NCBI RefSeq assembly: GCF_001425085.1
Contig: NZ_LMDN01000006.1
Coordinates: forward strand, 1 to 64,000
Direction of reading: 5' to 3'
DNA length: 64,000 nt
Source of the DNA: Leifsonia sp. Root4
GTDB lineage: Bacteria; Actinomycetota; Actinomycetes; Actinomycetales; Microbacteriaceae
Under the pieces are notes generated by a model that was not told where the DNA came from, ran no database searches, and saw nothing but the letters and a program-made list of their open reading frames with translations. Below are positions 56,664 to 64,000 of the stretch, piece by piece. Numbering within the stretch: position 1 is the first letter of the stretch; every line of letters starts with the position of its first letter. The position numbers were made by a program, and so were the translations under genes.

Positions 56664-58649
56664 GTGGCTGACGGCTTCGAGCTTTTCACCGACCGGTCCG
56701 TTGTCGCGATGCGCGTCAACGGTGAGCTGAAAGACCTCGCCACGCAGACTACGACCACCGACGTCGTCGAGCCGGTGACGATCGATTCGCCCGATGGTCT
56801 GAACATCCTGCGCCACTCGGCGGCCCACGTGCTCGCCCAGGCCGTGCAGACGATCAACCCGGAGGCCAAGCTCGGCATCGGCCCTCCCGTGAACGACGGC
56901 TTCTACTACGACTTCGACGTCGCTGAACCCTTCAGCATCGACGATTTCAAGGCCATCGAGAAGGCCATGAGCCGCATCATCCGTCAGGGCCAGCGTTTCG
57001 TGCGCCGGGTCGTGACCGACGATGAGGCGCGCGCAGAACTCGCCGACGAGCCGTACAAGCTCGAGCTCATCGGGCTCAAGGGCGGGGTTTCGACAGGCTC
57101 AACCAGCGAGCTGGGCGCGGACAACGAGAACGTCGAGGTCGGTGGCGCAGAGCTCACGATCTACGACAACGTGGACCCGAAGACGGGGGAGACGCTCTGG
57201 AGCGACCTCTGCCGCGGCCCGCACCTGCCCAGCACCCGCTTGATCGGCGAGGGGCACTCACTCATGCGCGTCGCCGCCGCTTACTGGCGCGGCTCGGAGA
57301 AGAACAAGCAGCTGCAGCGCATCTTCGGCACGGCGTGGCCGAGCAAGGACGAGCTGCGCGCGTACAAGGAGCGCCTCGAGGAGGCAGCCAAGCGCGACCA
57401 CCGCAAGCTCGGAGCGGAGCTGGACCTGTTCAGCTTCCCGGAGGAGCTCGGCAGCGGCCTGCCCGTCTTCCACCCCAAGGGCGGCATCATCCGCGCCGAG
57501 ATGGAGAACTACTCGCGCACCCGCCATGTTGAGGAGGGCTACTCCTTCGTCAACACCCCGCACATCACCAAGGGCAAGCTGTACGAGGTTTCCGGACACC
57601 TCGACTGGTACCGCGACGGCATGTACCCGCCGATGCACATCGACGCCGAGATCGGCGAGGACGGCACCGTGCACCGCGAGGGCCAGGACTACTACCTGAA
57701 GCCCATGAACTGCCCGATGCACAACTTGATCTACCGGTCCAGCGCGCGCTCCTACCGTGACCTGCCGCTGCGCCTGTTCGAGTTCGGGAGCGTCTACCGC
57801 TACGAGAAGTCCGGCAACGTGCACGGTCTCACCCGGGTGCGGGGCATGACTCAGGACGACGCCCACATCTACACGACGCGCGAGAAGATGCGCGAGGAGC
57901 TCACCAGCACCCTCAACTTCGTGCTCGACCTGCTGAAGGACTACGGTCTCGACGACTTCTACCTCGAGCTCAGCACCAAGGACCCGGAGAAGTTCGTCGG
58001 CAGCGACGACGCCTGGGAAGAGGCGACGGCGACCCTGGCAGAGGTCGGCGCGGCATCCGGCCTCGAACTCGTTCCCGACCCGGGCGGAGCCGCCTTCTAC
58101 GGCCCCAAGATCTCGGTGCAGGCGCGCGACGCCATCGGCCGCACCTGGCAGATGTCGACGATCCAGCTCGACTTCAACCTGCCGGAGCGCTTCGAGCTCG
58201 AGTACACGGCGCCGGACGGCAGCCGTCAGCGGCCCGTCATGATCCACCGTGCGCTGTTCGGCTCGATCGAGCGCTTCTTCGGCGTGCTCACCGAGCACTA
58301 CGCCGGCGCGTTCCCGGTCTGGCTCTCGCCCGTGCAGGTCGTCGGCATCCCCGTCGCCGAGCAGTACGCCGAGTTCCTGGGCGACGTCATCGACCAGCTC
58401 AAAAAGGCCGGCGTGCGCGCTGAGCTCGACCTCTCCGATGAGCGCATGCAGAAGAAGATCCGCAACCACACCATGGCCAAGGTTCCCTTCCAGCTCATCG
58501 TCGGCGAGGAAGACCGCGACAACGGCAGCGTCAGCTTCCGCTTCCGCGACGGCACGCAAGAGAACGGTGTCCCGGTCGCGGACGCCATCGCCCGCATCCG
58601 CGCGGCGATCGACAGCCGCGCCCAGGTCACGACGCAGGGTCAGATCTAA
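56664..58649 (+). CDS. thrS: Threonine--tRNA ligase, with repeat A in the coding sequence
   Basis: 661 aa. It charges tRNA-Thr. A short TGS-like N-terminus is followed by the editing domain ([12 protein letters not shown], with HxxxH). The catalytic class II core has motif 2 ([13 protein letters not shown]) and motif 3 ([20 protein letters not shown]), a zinc-ligand cysteine in MNCPMHN, and a C-terminal anticodon-binding domain. A 23-base copy of repeat A (57086-57108) is in frame near residue 141 and encodes VSTGSTS. GTG 56664 was chosen (GGAG nine bases upstream); ATG 56658 is possible. It heads a cluster reaching to ruvB. Confidence 0.93.
   Translation: MADGFELFTDRSVVAMRVNGELKDLATQTTTTDVVEPVTIDSPDGLNILRHSAAHVLAQAVQTINPEAKLGIGPPVNDGFYYDFDVAEPFSIDDFKAIEKAMSRIIRQGQRFVRRVVTDDEARAELADEPYKLELIGLKGGVSTGSTSELGADNENVEVGGAELTIYDNVDPKTGETLWSDLCRGPHLPSTRLIGEGHSLMRVAAAYWRGSEKNKQLQRIFGTAWPSKDELRAYKERLEEAAKRDHRKLGAELDLFSFPEELGSGLPVFHPKGGIIRAEMENYSRTRHVEEGYSFVNTPHITKGKLYEVSGHLDWYRDGMYPPMHIDAEIGEDGTVHREGQDYYLKPMNCPMHNLIYRSSARSYRDLPLRLFEFGSVYRYEKSGNVHGLTRVRGMTQDDAHIYTTREKMREELTSTLNFVLDLLKDYGLDDFYLELSTKDPEKFVGSDDAWEEATATLAEVGAASGLELVPDPGGAAFYGPKISVQARDAIGRTWQMSTIQLDFNLPERFELEYTAPDGSRQRPVMIHRALFGSIERFFGVLTEHYAGAFPVWLSPVQVVGIPVAEQYAEFLGDVIDQLKKAGVRAELDLSDERMQKKIRNHTMAKVPFQLIVGEEDRDNGSVSFRFRDGTQENGVPVADAIARIRAAIDSRAQVTTQGQI
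57086..57108. repeat. Full repeat A copy inside thrS
   Basis: GGTTTCGACAGGCTCAACC plus AGCG, identical to the window consensus, in the coding frame of thrS. It adds VSTGSTS to a linker between the editing sub-domains without a frameshift. Confidence 0.9.
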
Positions 58650-58650
58650 C

Positions 58651-59217
58651 ATGACGGATGCAGGGCCAGACGTGCCAGAGGTCGAGAACAGTGCGGACTT
58701 CGCCGCTGTCCCCGACGCGTTCCAGCGCCTCTGGACCCCGCACCGCATGGTCTACATCCAGGACGGGCAGCAGCCGCACAAGGACGACTGCCCGTTCTGC
58801 CTGGCCCCGTCGATGGACGATGAGAAGGCGCTGATCGTCGCGCGCGGCACGCACGCCTACGTCCTGCTCAACCTGTACCCGTACAACAGCGGGCACCTCT
58901 TGATCTGCCCCTACCGTCACATCGCCACCTATGACCAGGCGACGCCGGAAGAGGTCGCCGAGATCGGCGAGCTGACCCAGATCGCGATGCGCGTGCTCAC
59001 CGAGGTCTCACACTGCGACGGCTTTAACATCGGCATGAATCAAGGCCGCATCGCCGGAGCAGGCATCGCAGAGCACCTGCACCAGCACATCGTGCCGCGC
59101 TGGGCGCTCGACGCGAACTTCTTCCCGATCATCGCCGGCACCAAGGCGCTTCCGCGCCTGCTCGGCGATGTGCGCAAAGAAGTCGCCGACGGCTGGCCGT
59201 CCGCTCACACTTCGTAA
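58651..59217 (+). CDS. HIT-family nucleotide phosphorylase/hydrolase
   Basis: 188 aa. The HIT triad is [10 protein letters not shown]. An N-terminal zinc-site CPFC (about residue 48) and [17 protein letters not shown] match the actinobacterial Ap4A phosphorylase-like branch (Rv2613c type), which cleaves diadenosine tetraphosphate by phosphorolysis. The gene begins two bases after thrS and is probably cotranscribed with it. Confidence 0.9.
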   Translation: MTDAGPDVPEVENSADFAAVPDAFQRLWTPHRMVYIQDGQQPHKDDCPFCLAPSMDDEKALIVARGTHAYVLLNLYPYNSGHLLICPYRHIATYDQATPEEVAEIGELTQIAMRVLTEVSHCDGFNIGMNQGRIAGAGIAEHLHQHIVPRWALDANFFPIIAGTKALPRLLGDVRKEVADGWPSAHTS

Positions 59218-59260
59218 CCCCTGCACAGTCCCACCCTCACAGCCGAATAGGATTAACAGC

Positions 59261-60163
59261 ATGACTGAGAGCACTTCTACCGAGCAGTTCGGTTCCAGCC
59301 GCGTCAAGCGCGGCCTCGCCGAGATGCTCAAGGGCGGCGTCATCATGGACGTCGTCACCGCAGAGCAGGCCCGTATCGCAGAGGATGCCGGCGCCGTAGC
59401 CGTCATGGCTCTCGAGCGCGTGCCCGCCGACATCCGTTCGCAGGGCGGCGTCGCCCGCATGAGCGACCCCGACCTGATCGAGGCCATCAAGGCCGAGGTC
59501 TCCATCCCCGTGATGGCCAAGGCCCGCATCGGCCACTTCGTCGAGGCCCAGGTGCTTGAGGCACTCGAGGTCGACTACATCGACGAGTCCGAGGTGCTGA
59601 GCCCGGCCGACTACGTCAACCACATCGACAAGTGGGGCTACAACGTTCCCTTCGTCTGTGGAGCGACCAACCTCGGTGAGGCACTCCGCCGCATCAACGA
59701 GGGCGCTGCGATGATCCGCTCGAAGGGCGAGGCCGGCACCGGCGACGTCTCTGAGGCGACCAAGCACATCCGCAAGATCAAGAGCGAGATCGCCCAGCTC
59801 AGCTCGATGAGCAAGGACGAGCTCTACGTCGCGGCCAAGGAGCTGCAGGCGCCGTACGCGCTCGTCGCCGAGATCGCCGAGACCGGCAAGCTCCCCGTCG
59901 TGCTGTTCACCGCCGGTGGCGTCGCCACCCCCGCGGATGCCGCCATGATGATGCAGCTCGGTGCTGACGGCGTGTTCGTCGGCTCCGGCATCTTCAAGTC
60001 GGGCAACCCGGCTCAGCGCGCAGCGGCCGTCGTCAAGGCGGTCACCTTCTTCGACGACGCCAAGGTCATCGCCGAGGTGTCGCGGGGCCTGGGCGAGGCC
60101 ATGGTCGGCATCAACGTCTCCGACCTGCCCGCACCGCACCGTCTCGCCGAGCGCGGCTGGTAA
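59261..60163 (+). CDS. pdxS: Pyridoxal 5'-phosphate synthase subunit PdxS
   Basis: 300 aa. With PdxT it makes PLP from ribose 5-phosphate, glyceraldehyde 3-phosphate and ammonia. The Schiff-base lysines are in [13 protein letters not shown] and [12 protein letters not shown]-terminal [14 protein letters not shown] binds phosphate. The ATG follows the conserved N-terminal [17 protein letters not shown]. pdxT follows after 32 bases. Confidence 0.96.
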   Translation: MTESTSTEQFGSSRVKRGLAEMLKGGVIMDVVTAEQARIAEDAGAVAVMALERVPADIRSQGGVARMSDPDLIEAIKAEVSIPVMAKARIGHFVEAQVLEALEVDYIDESEVLSPADYVNHIDKWGYNVPFVCGATNLGEALRRINEGAAMIRSKGEAGTGDVSEATKHIRKIKSEIAQLSSMSKDELYVAAKELQAPYALVAEIAETGKLPVVLFTAGGVATPADAAMMMQLGADGVFVGSGIFKSGNPAQRAAAVVKAVTFFDDAKVIAEVSRGLGEAMVGINVSDLPAPHRLAERGW

Positions 60164-60178
60164 CTCGCAGCCGTGCTT

Positions 60179-60201
60179 GCATTGAGCCTGCCGAAATGAC
60201 C
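60179..60201. repeat. Degenerate repeat A at the pdxT start
   Basis: GCATTGAGCCTGCCGAAATGACC resembles the reverse of repeat A and contains the pdxT ATG (60196). The match is imperfect and could be chance. Confidence 0.4.
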
Positions 60202-60789
60202 GTTGGCGTTCTGGCCCTCCAGGGTGATTTCCGCGAACACGCGAGTGTTCTGCGCACCCTGGGGGCCGACGTCACCCTCGTTCGACGCCCGGACGAACTG
60301 GCCGCCATCGACGGCCTGGTGATTCCGGGTGGCGAGTCGAGCGTGATGGACAAACTCGCGCGCACCTTCGGCCTCGCCGATCCGCTGCGCGAGCGCATCC
60401 GCGACGGACTGCCGGTCTACGGCACCTGCGCCGGCCTGATCATGCTCGCCGACTCCGTGCTCGATGCGATCGCGGGCCAGCAGAGCCTGGGTGGCCTCGA
60501 CGTCGTCGTGCGCCGGAACGCCTTCGGCTCGCAGACGCAGTCATTCGAGACCGATCTCGACATCCCGGAGCTCGGCGAGGTGCCCGTGCACGCCGTCTTC
60601 ATCCGTGGCCCTGTCGTCGAATCCGTCGGCCGGAACGCGCGGCCCCTCGCAACCCTCGCCGACGGCCGCGTCGTCGCCGTCGAGCAGGGCAATCTGCTCG
60701 GCACCAGCTTCCACCCCGAGATCACGGGGGAGCACCGCTTCCACGAGTACTTCTTGAGCAAGGTGCGCGCGCGTACACTCGCTGCATGA
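60196..60789 (+). CDS. pdxT: Pyridoxal 5'-phosphate synthase glutaminase subunit PdxT
   Basis: 197 aa class I glutamine amidotransferase supplying ammonia to PdxS. The catalytic cysteine is in VYGTCAGLIMLAD; the His/Glu pair is in LLGTSFHPEITGEHRFHEYF. PGGESSVM near residue 45 is the usual glutaminase oxyanion region. The start ATG lies in a degenerate copy of repeat A. Its stop overlaps the next gene by four bases. Confidence 0.95.
   Translation: MTVGVLALQGDFREHASVLRTLGADVTLVRRPDELAAIDGLVIPGGESSVMDKLARTFGLADPLRERIRDGLPVYGTCAGLIMLADSVLDAIAGQQSLGGLDVVVRRNAFGSQTQSFETDLDIPELGEVPVHAVFIRGPVVESVGRNARPLATLADGRVVAVEQGNLLGTSFHPEITGEHRFHEYFLSKVRARTLAA
60774..60785 (+). promoter_or_regulatory. Leaderless-type internal -10 before the DUF1697 gene
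   Basis: TACACT, six bases, then ATG at 60786, all within the 3' end of pdxT. Confidence 0.45.
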
Positions 60790-61310
60790 CTCGATTCGTC
60801 GCACTCCTGCGCGGGGTGAATGTCGGCGGCATCTCCATCAAGTCCGCCGATCTCGCTGAGCTGTTCCGGACTCTGGGCTTCGAGAACGTGCGCACGGTGC
60901 TGGCCAGCGGCAATGTCGTCTTCGATGCCGATGCACCGGATGACGCGGCGCTGAAGCTCCGCATCGAGACGGCGCTCACCGAGAGATTCGGTTACGACGC
61001 CTGGATCGTGCTCGAGCCGCTCAGCCGGGTGCAGAGCGTTATCGAACGGTTCCCGTTCGACGCTCAGCTGGACGGCTGGCATCCATACGTCCTCTTCAGC
61101 TCGGACGCGGCCTCGCTGGCCGAGCTGCTGGCCGCAGCGCCGACGCTCGACCCCGCCGACGAGATCGTCGTCGAGGGGAACGGCGTTCTCTACTGGCACT
61201 GCCGCCGCGAGGTCGGCGTCAACAGCGCGTTCAGCAAGCTCACCGCGAAGGCACGCTTTCGCTCGTCAACCACCAACCGGAATCTGCGAACGTTGATGAA
61301 GCTCGCCTGA
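60786..61310 (+). CDS. DUF1697 family protein
   Basis: 174 aa. The family pattern FVALLRGVNVGGISIKSADLAELFRTLGFENVRTVLASGNVVF at the start is clear, and the C-terminal FSKLTAKARFRSSTTNRNLRTLMKL is conserved. The function is unknown; the family is soluble and widespread. An internal leaderless promoter may express it apart from pdxST. Confidence 0.9.
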   Translation: MTRFVALLRGVNVGGISIKSADLAELFRTLGFENVRTVLASGNVVFDADAPDDAALKLRIETALTERFGYDAWIVLEPLSRVQSVIERFPFDAQLDGWHPYVLFSSDAASLAELLAAAPTLDPADEIVVEGNGVLYWHCRREVGVNSAFSKLTAKARFRSSTTNRNLRTLMKLA

Positions 61311-61338
61311 GTTATCGGGCGGGGGCGCAGTGCTGTTC

Positions 61339-61344
61339 TAGACT
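61339..61344 (+). promoter_or_regulatory. Candidate -10 for yebC-ruvCAB
   Basis: TAGACT lies 37 bases before the yebC ATG. Here a normal leader with AGGAG at 61371-61375 is present, unlike the leaderless cases. Confidence 0.4.
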
Positions 61345-61380
61345 GTCAAGGCAGATTTCAGCGAGTAAAACAGGAGACTC

Positions 61381-62139
61381 ATGTCCGGGCATTCCAAGTG
61401 GGCAACGACCAAGCACAAGAAGGCCATCACGGATTCCCGCCGTGCGAAGGCCTTCGCCAAGCTGATCAAGAACATCGAAGTCGCCGCCAAGATGGGCGGT
61501 GCAGACCTCTCGGGCAACCCGACACTCGTCGACGCCATCCAGAAGGCGAAGAAGACCTCGGTCCCCAACGACAACATCGACCGCGCCGTCAAGCGTGGTG
61601 CCGGCCTCAGCGGCGAGTCCGTCGACTACACGACGATCATGTACGAGGGCTACGCCGCAAACGGCGTCGCCCTGCTGATCGAGTGTCTGACCGACAACAA
61701 GAACCGTGCCGCGGCCGAGGTGCGCACCGCGGTCAGCCGCAACGGCGGCACCATGGGTGACCCGGGCAGCGTCGCGTACAACTTCCACCGCAAGGGCGTC
61801 ATCGTCGTCTCCAAGACGGCCGACCTCACCGAGGACGCCATCCTGGACGCCGTGCTCGACGCCGGTGCTGAGGAAGTCAACGACGAGGGCGAGACCTTCG
61901 AGATCCTGACGGATCCGAGCGACATGGTCGCCGCCCGCGTCGCCCTGCAGGAGGCCGGGATCGACTACGACTCCGCCGACTCCGCCTTCGTGCCGTCGCT
62001 CAAGATCGAGGTCGACGCCGAGACGGCCCGCAAGGTCTTCAAGGTCATCGACGCGCTCGAGGACCTCGACGACGTGCAGAACATCTACAGCAACTTCGAT
62101 CTGACCCCCGAGGTCCAGGCAGAGCTCGAGGCTGAGTAA
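61381..62139 (+). CDS. YebC/PmpR-family protein
   Basis: 252 aa with the three-domain YebC fold. [40 protein letters not shown] and TNPTLVDAI-like [16 protein letters not shown], then [13 protein letters not shown], are the family signature. Some members bind DNA as regulators; others (YebC2) aid translation through proline stretches. Its position before ruvCAB is conserved. AGGAG five bases upstream fixes the ATG. Confidence 0.94.
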   Translation: MSGHSKWATTKHKKAITDSRRAKAFAKLIKNIEVAAKMGGADLSGNPTLVDAIQKAKKTSVPNDNIDRAVKRGAGLSGESVDYTTIMYEGYAANGVALLIECLTDNKNRAAAEVRTAVSRNGGTMGDPGSVAYNFHRKGVIVVSKTADLTEDAILDAVLDAGAEEVNDEGETFEILTDPSDMVAARVALQEAGIDYDSADSAFVPSLKIEVDAETARKVFKVIDALEDLDDVQNIYSNFDLTPEVQAELEAE

Positions 62140-62143
62140 AGCG

Positions 62144-62746
62144 ATGGCCGTGCGTGTGCTCGGCATCGATCCCGGCCTCACCCGTTGCGGTGTCGGAGTC
62201 GTCGATGTCGAGCCCAATCGCACGGCCCGCCTGGTCGATGTGAGCGTCATCCGCTCCTCGCCGGGCGATCCGATCGAGAAGCGCCTGCTCACCGTCGCGA
62301 CCGGGCTTGCCGAGCTGCTCGACCGGCACCAGCCGGACGCGGTCGCGCTGGAGCGCGTCTTCGCCCAGCACAACCTGAGCACGGTGATGGGCACGGCCCA
62401 GATCAGCGGCGTCGCCCTCTTCCTCTCCGCTCAGCGTGGCCTCGCCGTCGGCCTACACACGCCGAGCGAGGTCAAGGCCTCGATCACGGGCTACGGCGCG
62501 GCAGACAAGGCCCAGGTCGGCGCGATGGTGACCCGCATCCTGAAGCTCGCCGCGCCACCCAAGCCCGCGGACGCCGCCGACGCACTCGCCATCGCGATCT
62601 GCCACGCCTGGCGCACGGGCGTAAGCGGTGGCACCCTGCCGAGCGCGCCCGGCCAGCCGGACGGGCTCACGCCAGCGCAAAAGGCGTGGCGCGCCGCCGA
62701 GTCCGGCACTCGCATGTCGGTGGCCCCCCGTAGTCTTAAGCGGTGA
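62144..62746 (+). CDS. ruvC: Crossover junction endodeoxyribonuclease RuvC
   Basis: 200 aa Holliday-junction resolvase. Acidic residues are in VLGIDPGLTRCG (D), ALERVFAQHN (E) and KPADAADALAIAICH (two D). It begins four bases after the yebC stop. The C-terminal extension (about 25 residues) is Pro/Arg-rich and probably disordered. Confidence 0.96.
   Translation: MAVRVLGIDPGLTRCGVGVVDVEPNRTARLVDVSVIRSSPGDPIEKRLLTVATGLAELLDRHQPDAVALERVFAQHNLSTVMGTAQISGVALFLSAQRGLAVGLHTPSEVKASITGYGAADKAQVGAMVTRILKLAAPPKPADAADALAIAICHAWRTGVSGGTLPSAPGQPDGLTPAQKAWRAAESGTRMSVAPRSLKR
62731..62742 (+). promoter_or_regulatory. Leaderless-type internal -10 before ruvA
   Basis: TAGTCT, six bases, then GTG at 62743, inside the last codons of ruvC. 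ruvAB could thus be expressed independently. Confidence 0.45.
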
Positions 62747-63369
62747 TCTCTTCCGTTCGTGGCCTCGTGCTCTCTGCTCTCGGTTCAACCGTCGTCGTCG
62801 AGGTCGGGGGAGTCGGGCTCGCGATCAACGTCACGCCCGCGACGGCCCTGTCCGCCCGCATCGGGCAGGAGCTGCGCCTGCACACGACCCTCGTCGTGCG
62901 TGAGGACGCCCTGACGCTCTACGGTTTCGACAGCGCTGACGAGCTCGCCGTGTTCGAACTGCTCACCGGAGTGACGGGCGTCGGCCCGAAGTCCGGTCTC
63001 GGCGTGCTCGCCGTGCTGAGCCCCGACCAGGTCGCCCGCGCCGTCGCGGATGACGACGATGCGGCGTTCCGCAAGGTCAGCGGCATCGGACCGAAGACCG
63101 CGAAACTCATCGTCCTCTCGCTGACCGGCAAGCTTGCCGTCACAGCGGCCAGCGCCCCGAACGTGGCCAGGGTCGCCCCGAGCGCCGTCGGCGAGAGCGT
63201 CCTCGCCGCGCTCGTCGGCCTCGGCTGGTCGGAGAAGATCGCCGTTCAGGCCGTTGACGAGACGCTGGCGGAGGCCGGCGACGCAGACAAGGCATCCGTT
63301 GCCGTGCTGCTGAGGCTCGCACTCGGTCGACTCGGCCCGGCCCAGCACACGATCGGCGGCCGCTCGTGA
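62743..63369 (+). CDS. ruvA: Holliday junction branch migration protein RuvA
   Basis: 208 aa with a GTG start overlapping the ruvC stop. The OB-fold domain is first ([23 protein letters not shown]), then two helix-hairpin-helix motifs ([20 protein letters not shown] and [16 protein letters not shown]), and a C-terminal domain III that contacts RuvB ([21 protein letters not shown]). It tetramerises on four-way junctions. Confidence 0.96.
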   Translation: MISSVRGLVLSALGSTVVVEVGGVGLAINVTPATALSARIGQELRLHTTLVVREDALTLYGFDSADELAVFELLTGVTGVGPKSGLGVLAVLSPDQVARAVADDDDAAFRKVSGIGPKTAKLIVLSLTGKLAVTAASAPNVARVAPSAVGESVLAALVGLGWSEKIAVQAVDETLAEAGDADKASVAVLLRLALGRLGPAQHTIGGRS

Positions 63370-64000
63370 ACTACGACGACACCCCGACGGAACTGCTCGC
63401 ACCGGAGCTCGAATCGGACGCCGAGCTTGCGTTCGAGGGTGCGCTGCGCCCGGCCTCGCTGACCGAGTTCGTCGGGCAGGTCAAGGTGCGTGGCCAGCTG
63501 CAACTGCTGCTCACGGCTGCGACCATGCAGGGGCGCACGCCAGACCACATCCTCTTCGCGGGCCCGCCCGGCCTGGGAAAGACGACTCTCGCGATGATCG
63601 TCGCCCACGAGGGCAACCGTCCGTTGCGGATGGCGAGCGGCCCGGCGATTCAGCACGCAGGGGACCTGGCCGCCGTGCTCAGCTCGCTCGTTCCCGGCGA
63701 GGTGCTCTTCATCGACGAGATCCACCGGATGGCGCGCTCCGCGGAGGAGATGCTCTACCTCGCCATGGAAGACTTCCGCATCGACATCATGGTCGGCAAA
63801 GGCGCAGGCGCTACCTCGGTGCCACTCGAATTGGCCCCATTCACCCTCGTCGGTGCCACGACCAGGGCAGGACTCCTGCCGAACCCGCTGCGGGACCGCT
63901 TCGGCTTCACGGCGCACCTCGAGTTCTACGCCGACGACGAGCTCGAGCAGGTGCTCACCCGCGCGGCATCCCTGCTCGGCCTGGACATCGACCGTGAGGC
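63366..64000 (+). CDS. ruvB: Holliday junction branch migration ATPase RuvB (partial, runs off the window)
   Basis: The first 211 residues are in the window, beginning at GTG 63366, which overlaps the ruvA stop by four bases. Walker A is [17 protein letters not shown], Walker B is [10 protein letters not shown], and sensor 1 is [20 protein letters not shown]. RuvB is the hexameric motor of branch migration together with RuvA. The C-terminal winged helix lies beyond the window. Confidence 0.96.
   Translation, partial: MNYDDTPTELLAPELESDAELAFEGALRPASLTEFVGQVKVRGQLQLLLTAATMQGRTPDHILFAGPPGLGKTTLAMIVAHEGNRPLRMASGPAIQHAGDLAAVLSSLVPGEVLFIDEIHRMARSAEEMLYLAMEDFRIDIMVGKGAGATSVPLELAPFTLVGATTRAGLLPNPLRDRFGFTAHLEFYADDELEQVLTRAASLLGLDIDRE

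Overview
The window is a contiguous, gene-dense piece of a high-GC actinobacterial chromosome. The trigger factor/ClpP1/ClpP2/ClpX block, SepH, the actinobacterial DUF proteins (DUF3000, DUF3093, DUF3159, DUF3710, DUF4193), RNase D, GlnR-like boxes and many leaderless-looking promoters all point to Actinomycetota. The interspersed repeat GGTTTCGACAGGCTCAACC and the DUF222-HNH protein suggest family Microbacteriaceae; this is inference and the genus cannot be fixed. No rRNA, CRISPR array, prophage or insertion sequence was seen.

Layout. 1-190: cluster of repeat A. 191-6843: small SH3-like protein, ASCH protein, unusual SDR with a zinc ribbon, rpiB, Fpg/Nei glycosylase, PaiB-like flavoprotein and a histidine kinase/response regulator pair. 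6844-13125: an inverted pair of repeat B, a small membrane protein, a 1287-aa zinc-ribbon polytopic membrane protein and an FAD oxidoreductase. 13133-20782: hydrolase, a 47-aa membrane peptide, tRNA-Gly, tRNA-Pro, tig, TPR protein, EamA transporter, clpP1, clpP2, clpX. 20877-26099: BenE-type permease lacking a canonical start codon, sepH, DUF4193, DUF3093, dut, DUF3710, DUF3159. 26100-29531: aconitase behind a striking operator region, and a pterin dehydratase-like protein. 29576-33537: a GntR-controlled cassette (BtpA/SgcQ, AllA-like cupin, PfkB kinase, solute-binding lipoprotein). 33545-42961: esterase, dxs, DHFR-like protein, fatty acid beta-oxidation pair, RNase D, DUF3000. 43035-49496: hydrolase, sufE with a sulfurtransferase, zapE, an ammonium transporter behind GlnR-type boxes, and a degenerate Amt paralogue without the pore histidines. 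49497-50018: composite repeat array. 50019-55701: DUF222-HNH protein, SRAP, aldo/keto reductase, a secreted/membrane pair and a small protein. 55760-56498: five tRNAs. 56664-64000: thrS, HIT, pdxS, pdxT, DUF1697, yebC, ruvC, ruvA and the start of ruvB, running off the end.

Three sequence-level themes stand out. (1) Two families of short interspersed repeats (A and B) occur between genes and, for A, inside the thrS and HNH coding sequences. (2) Short tandem repeats of 14-16 bp begin at or cover the stop codons of rpiB, clpX and the DHFR-like gene. (3) At least ten genes show TANNNT, exactly six bases, then ATG or GTG, the signature of leaderless transcripts. Gene calls rest on reading translated sequence and motifs; no database search was run.
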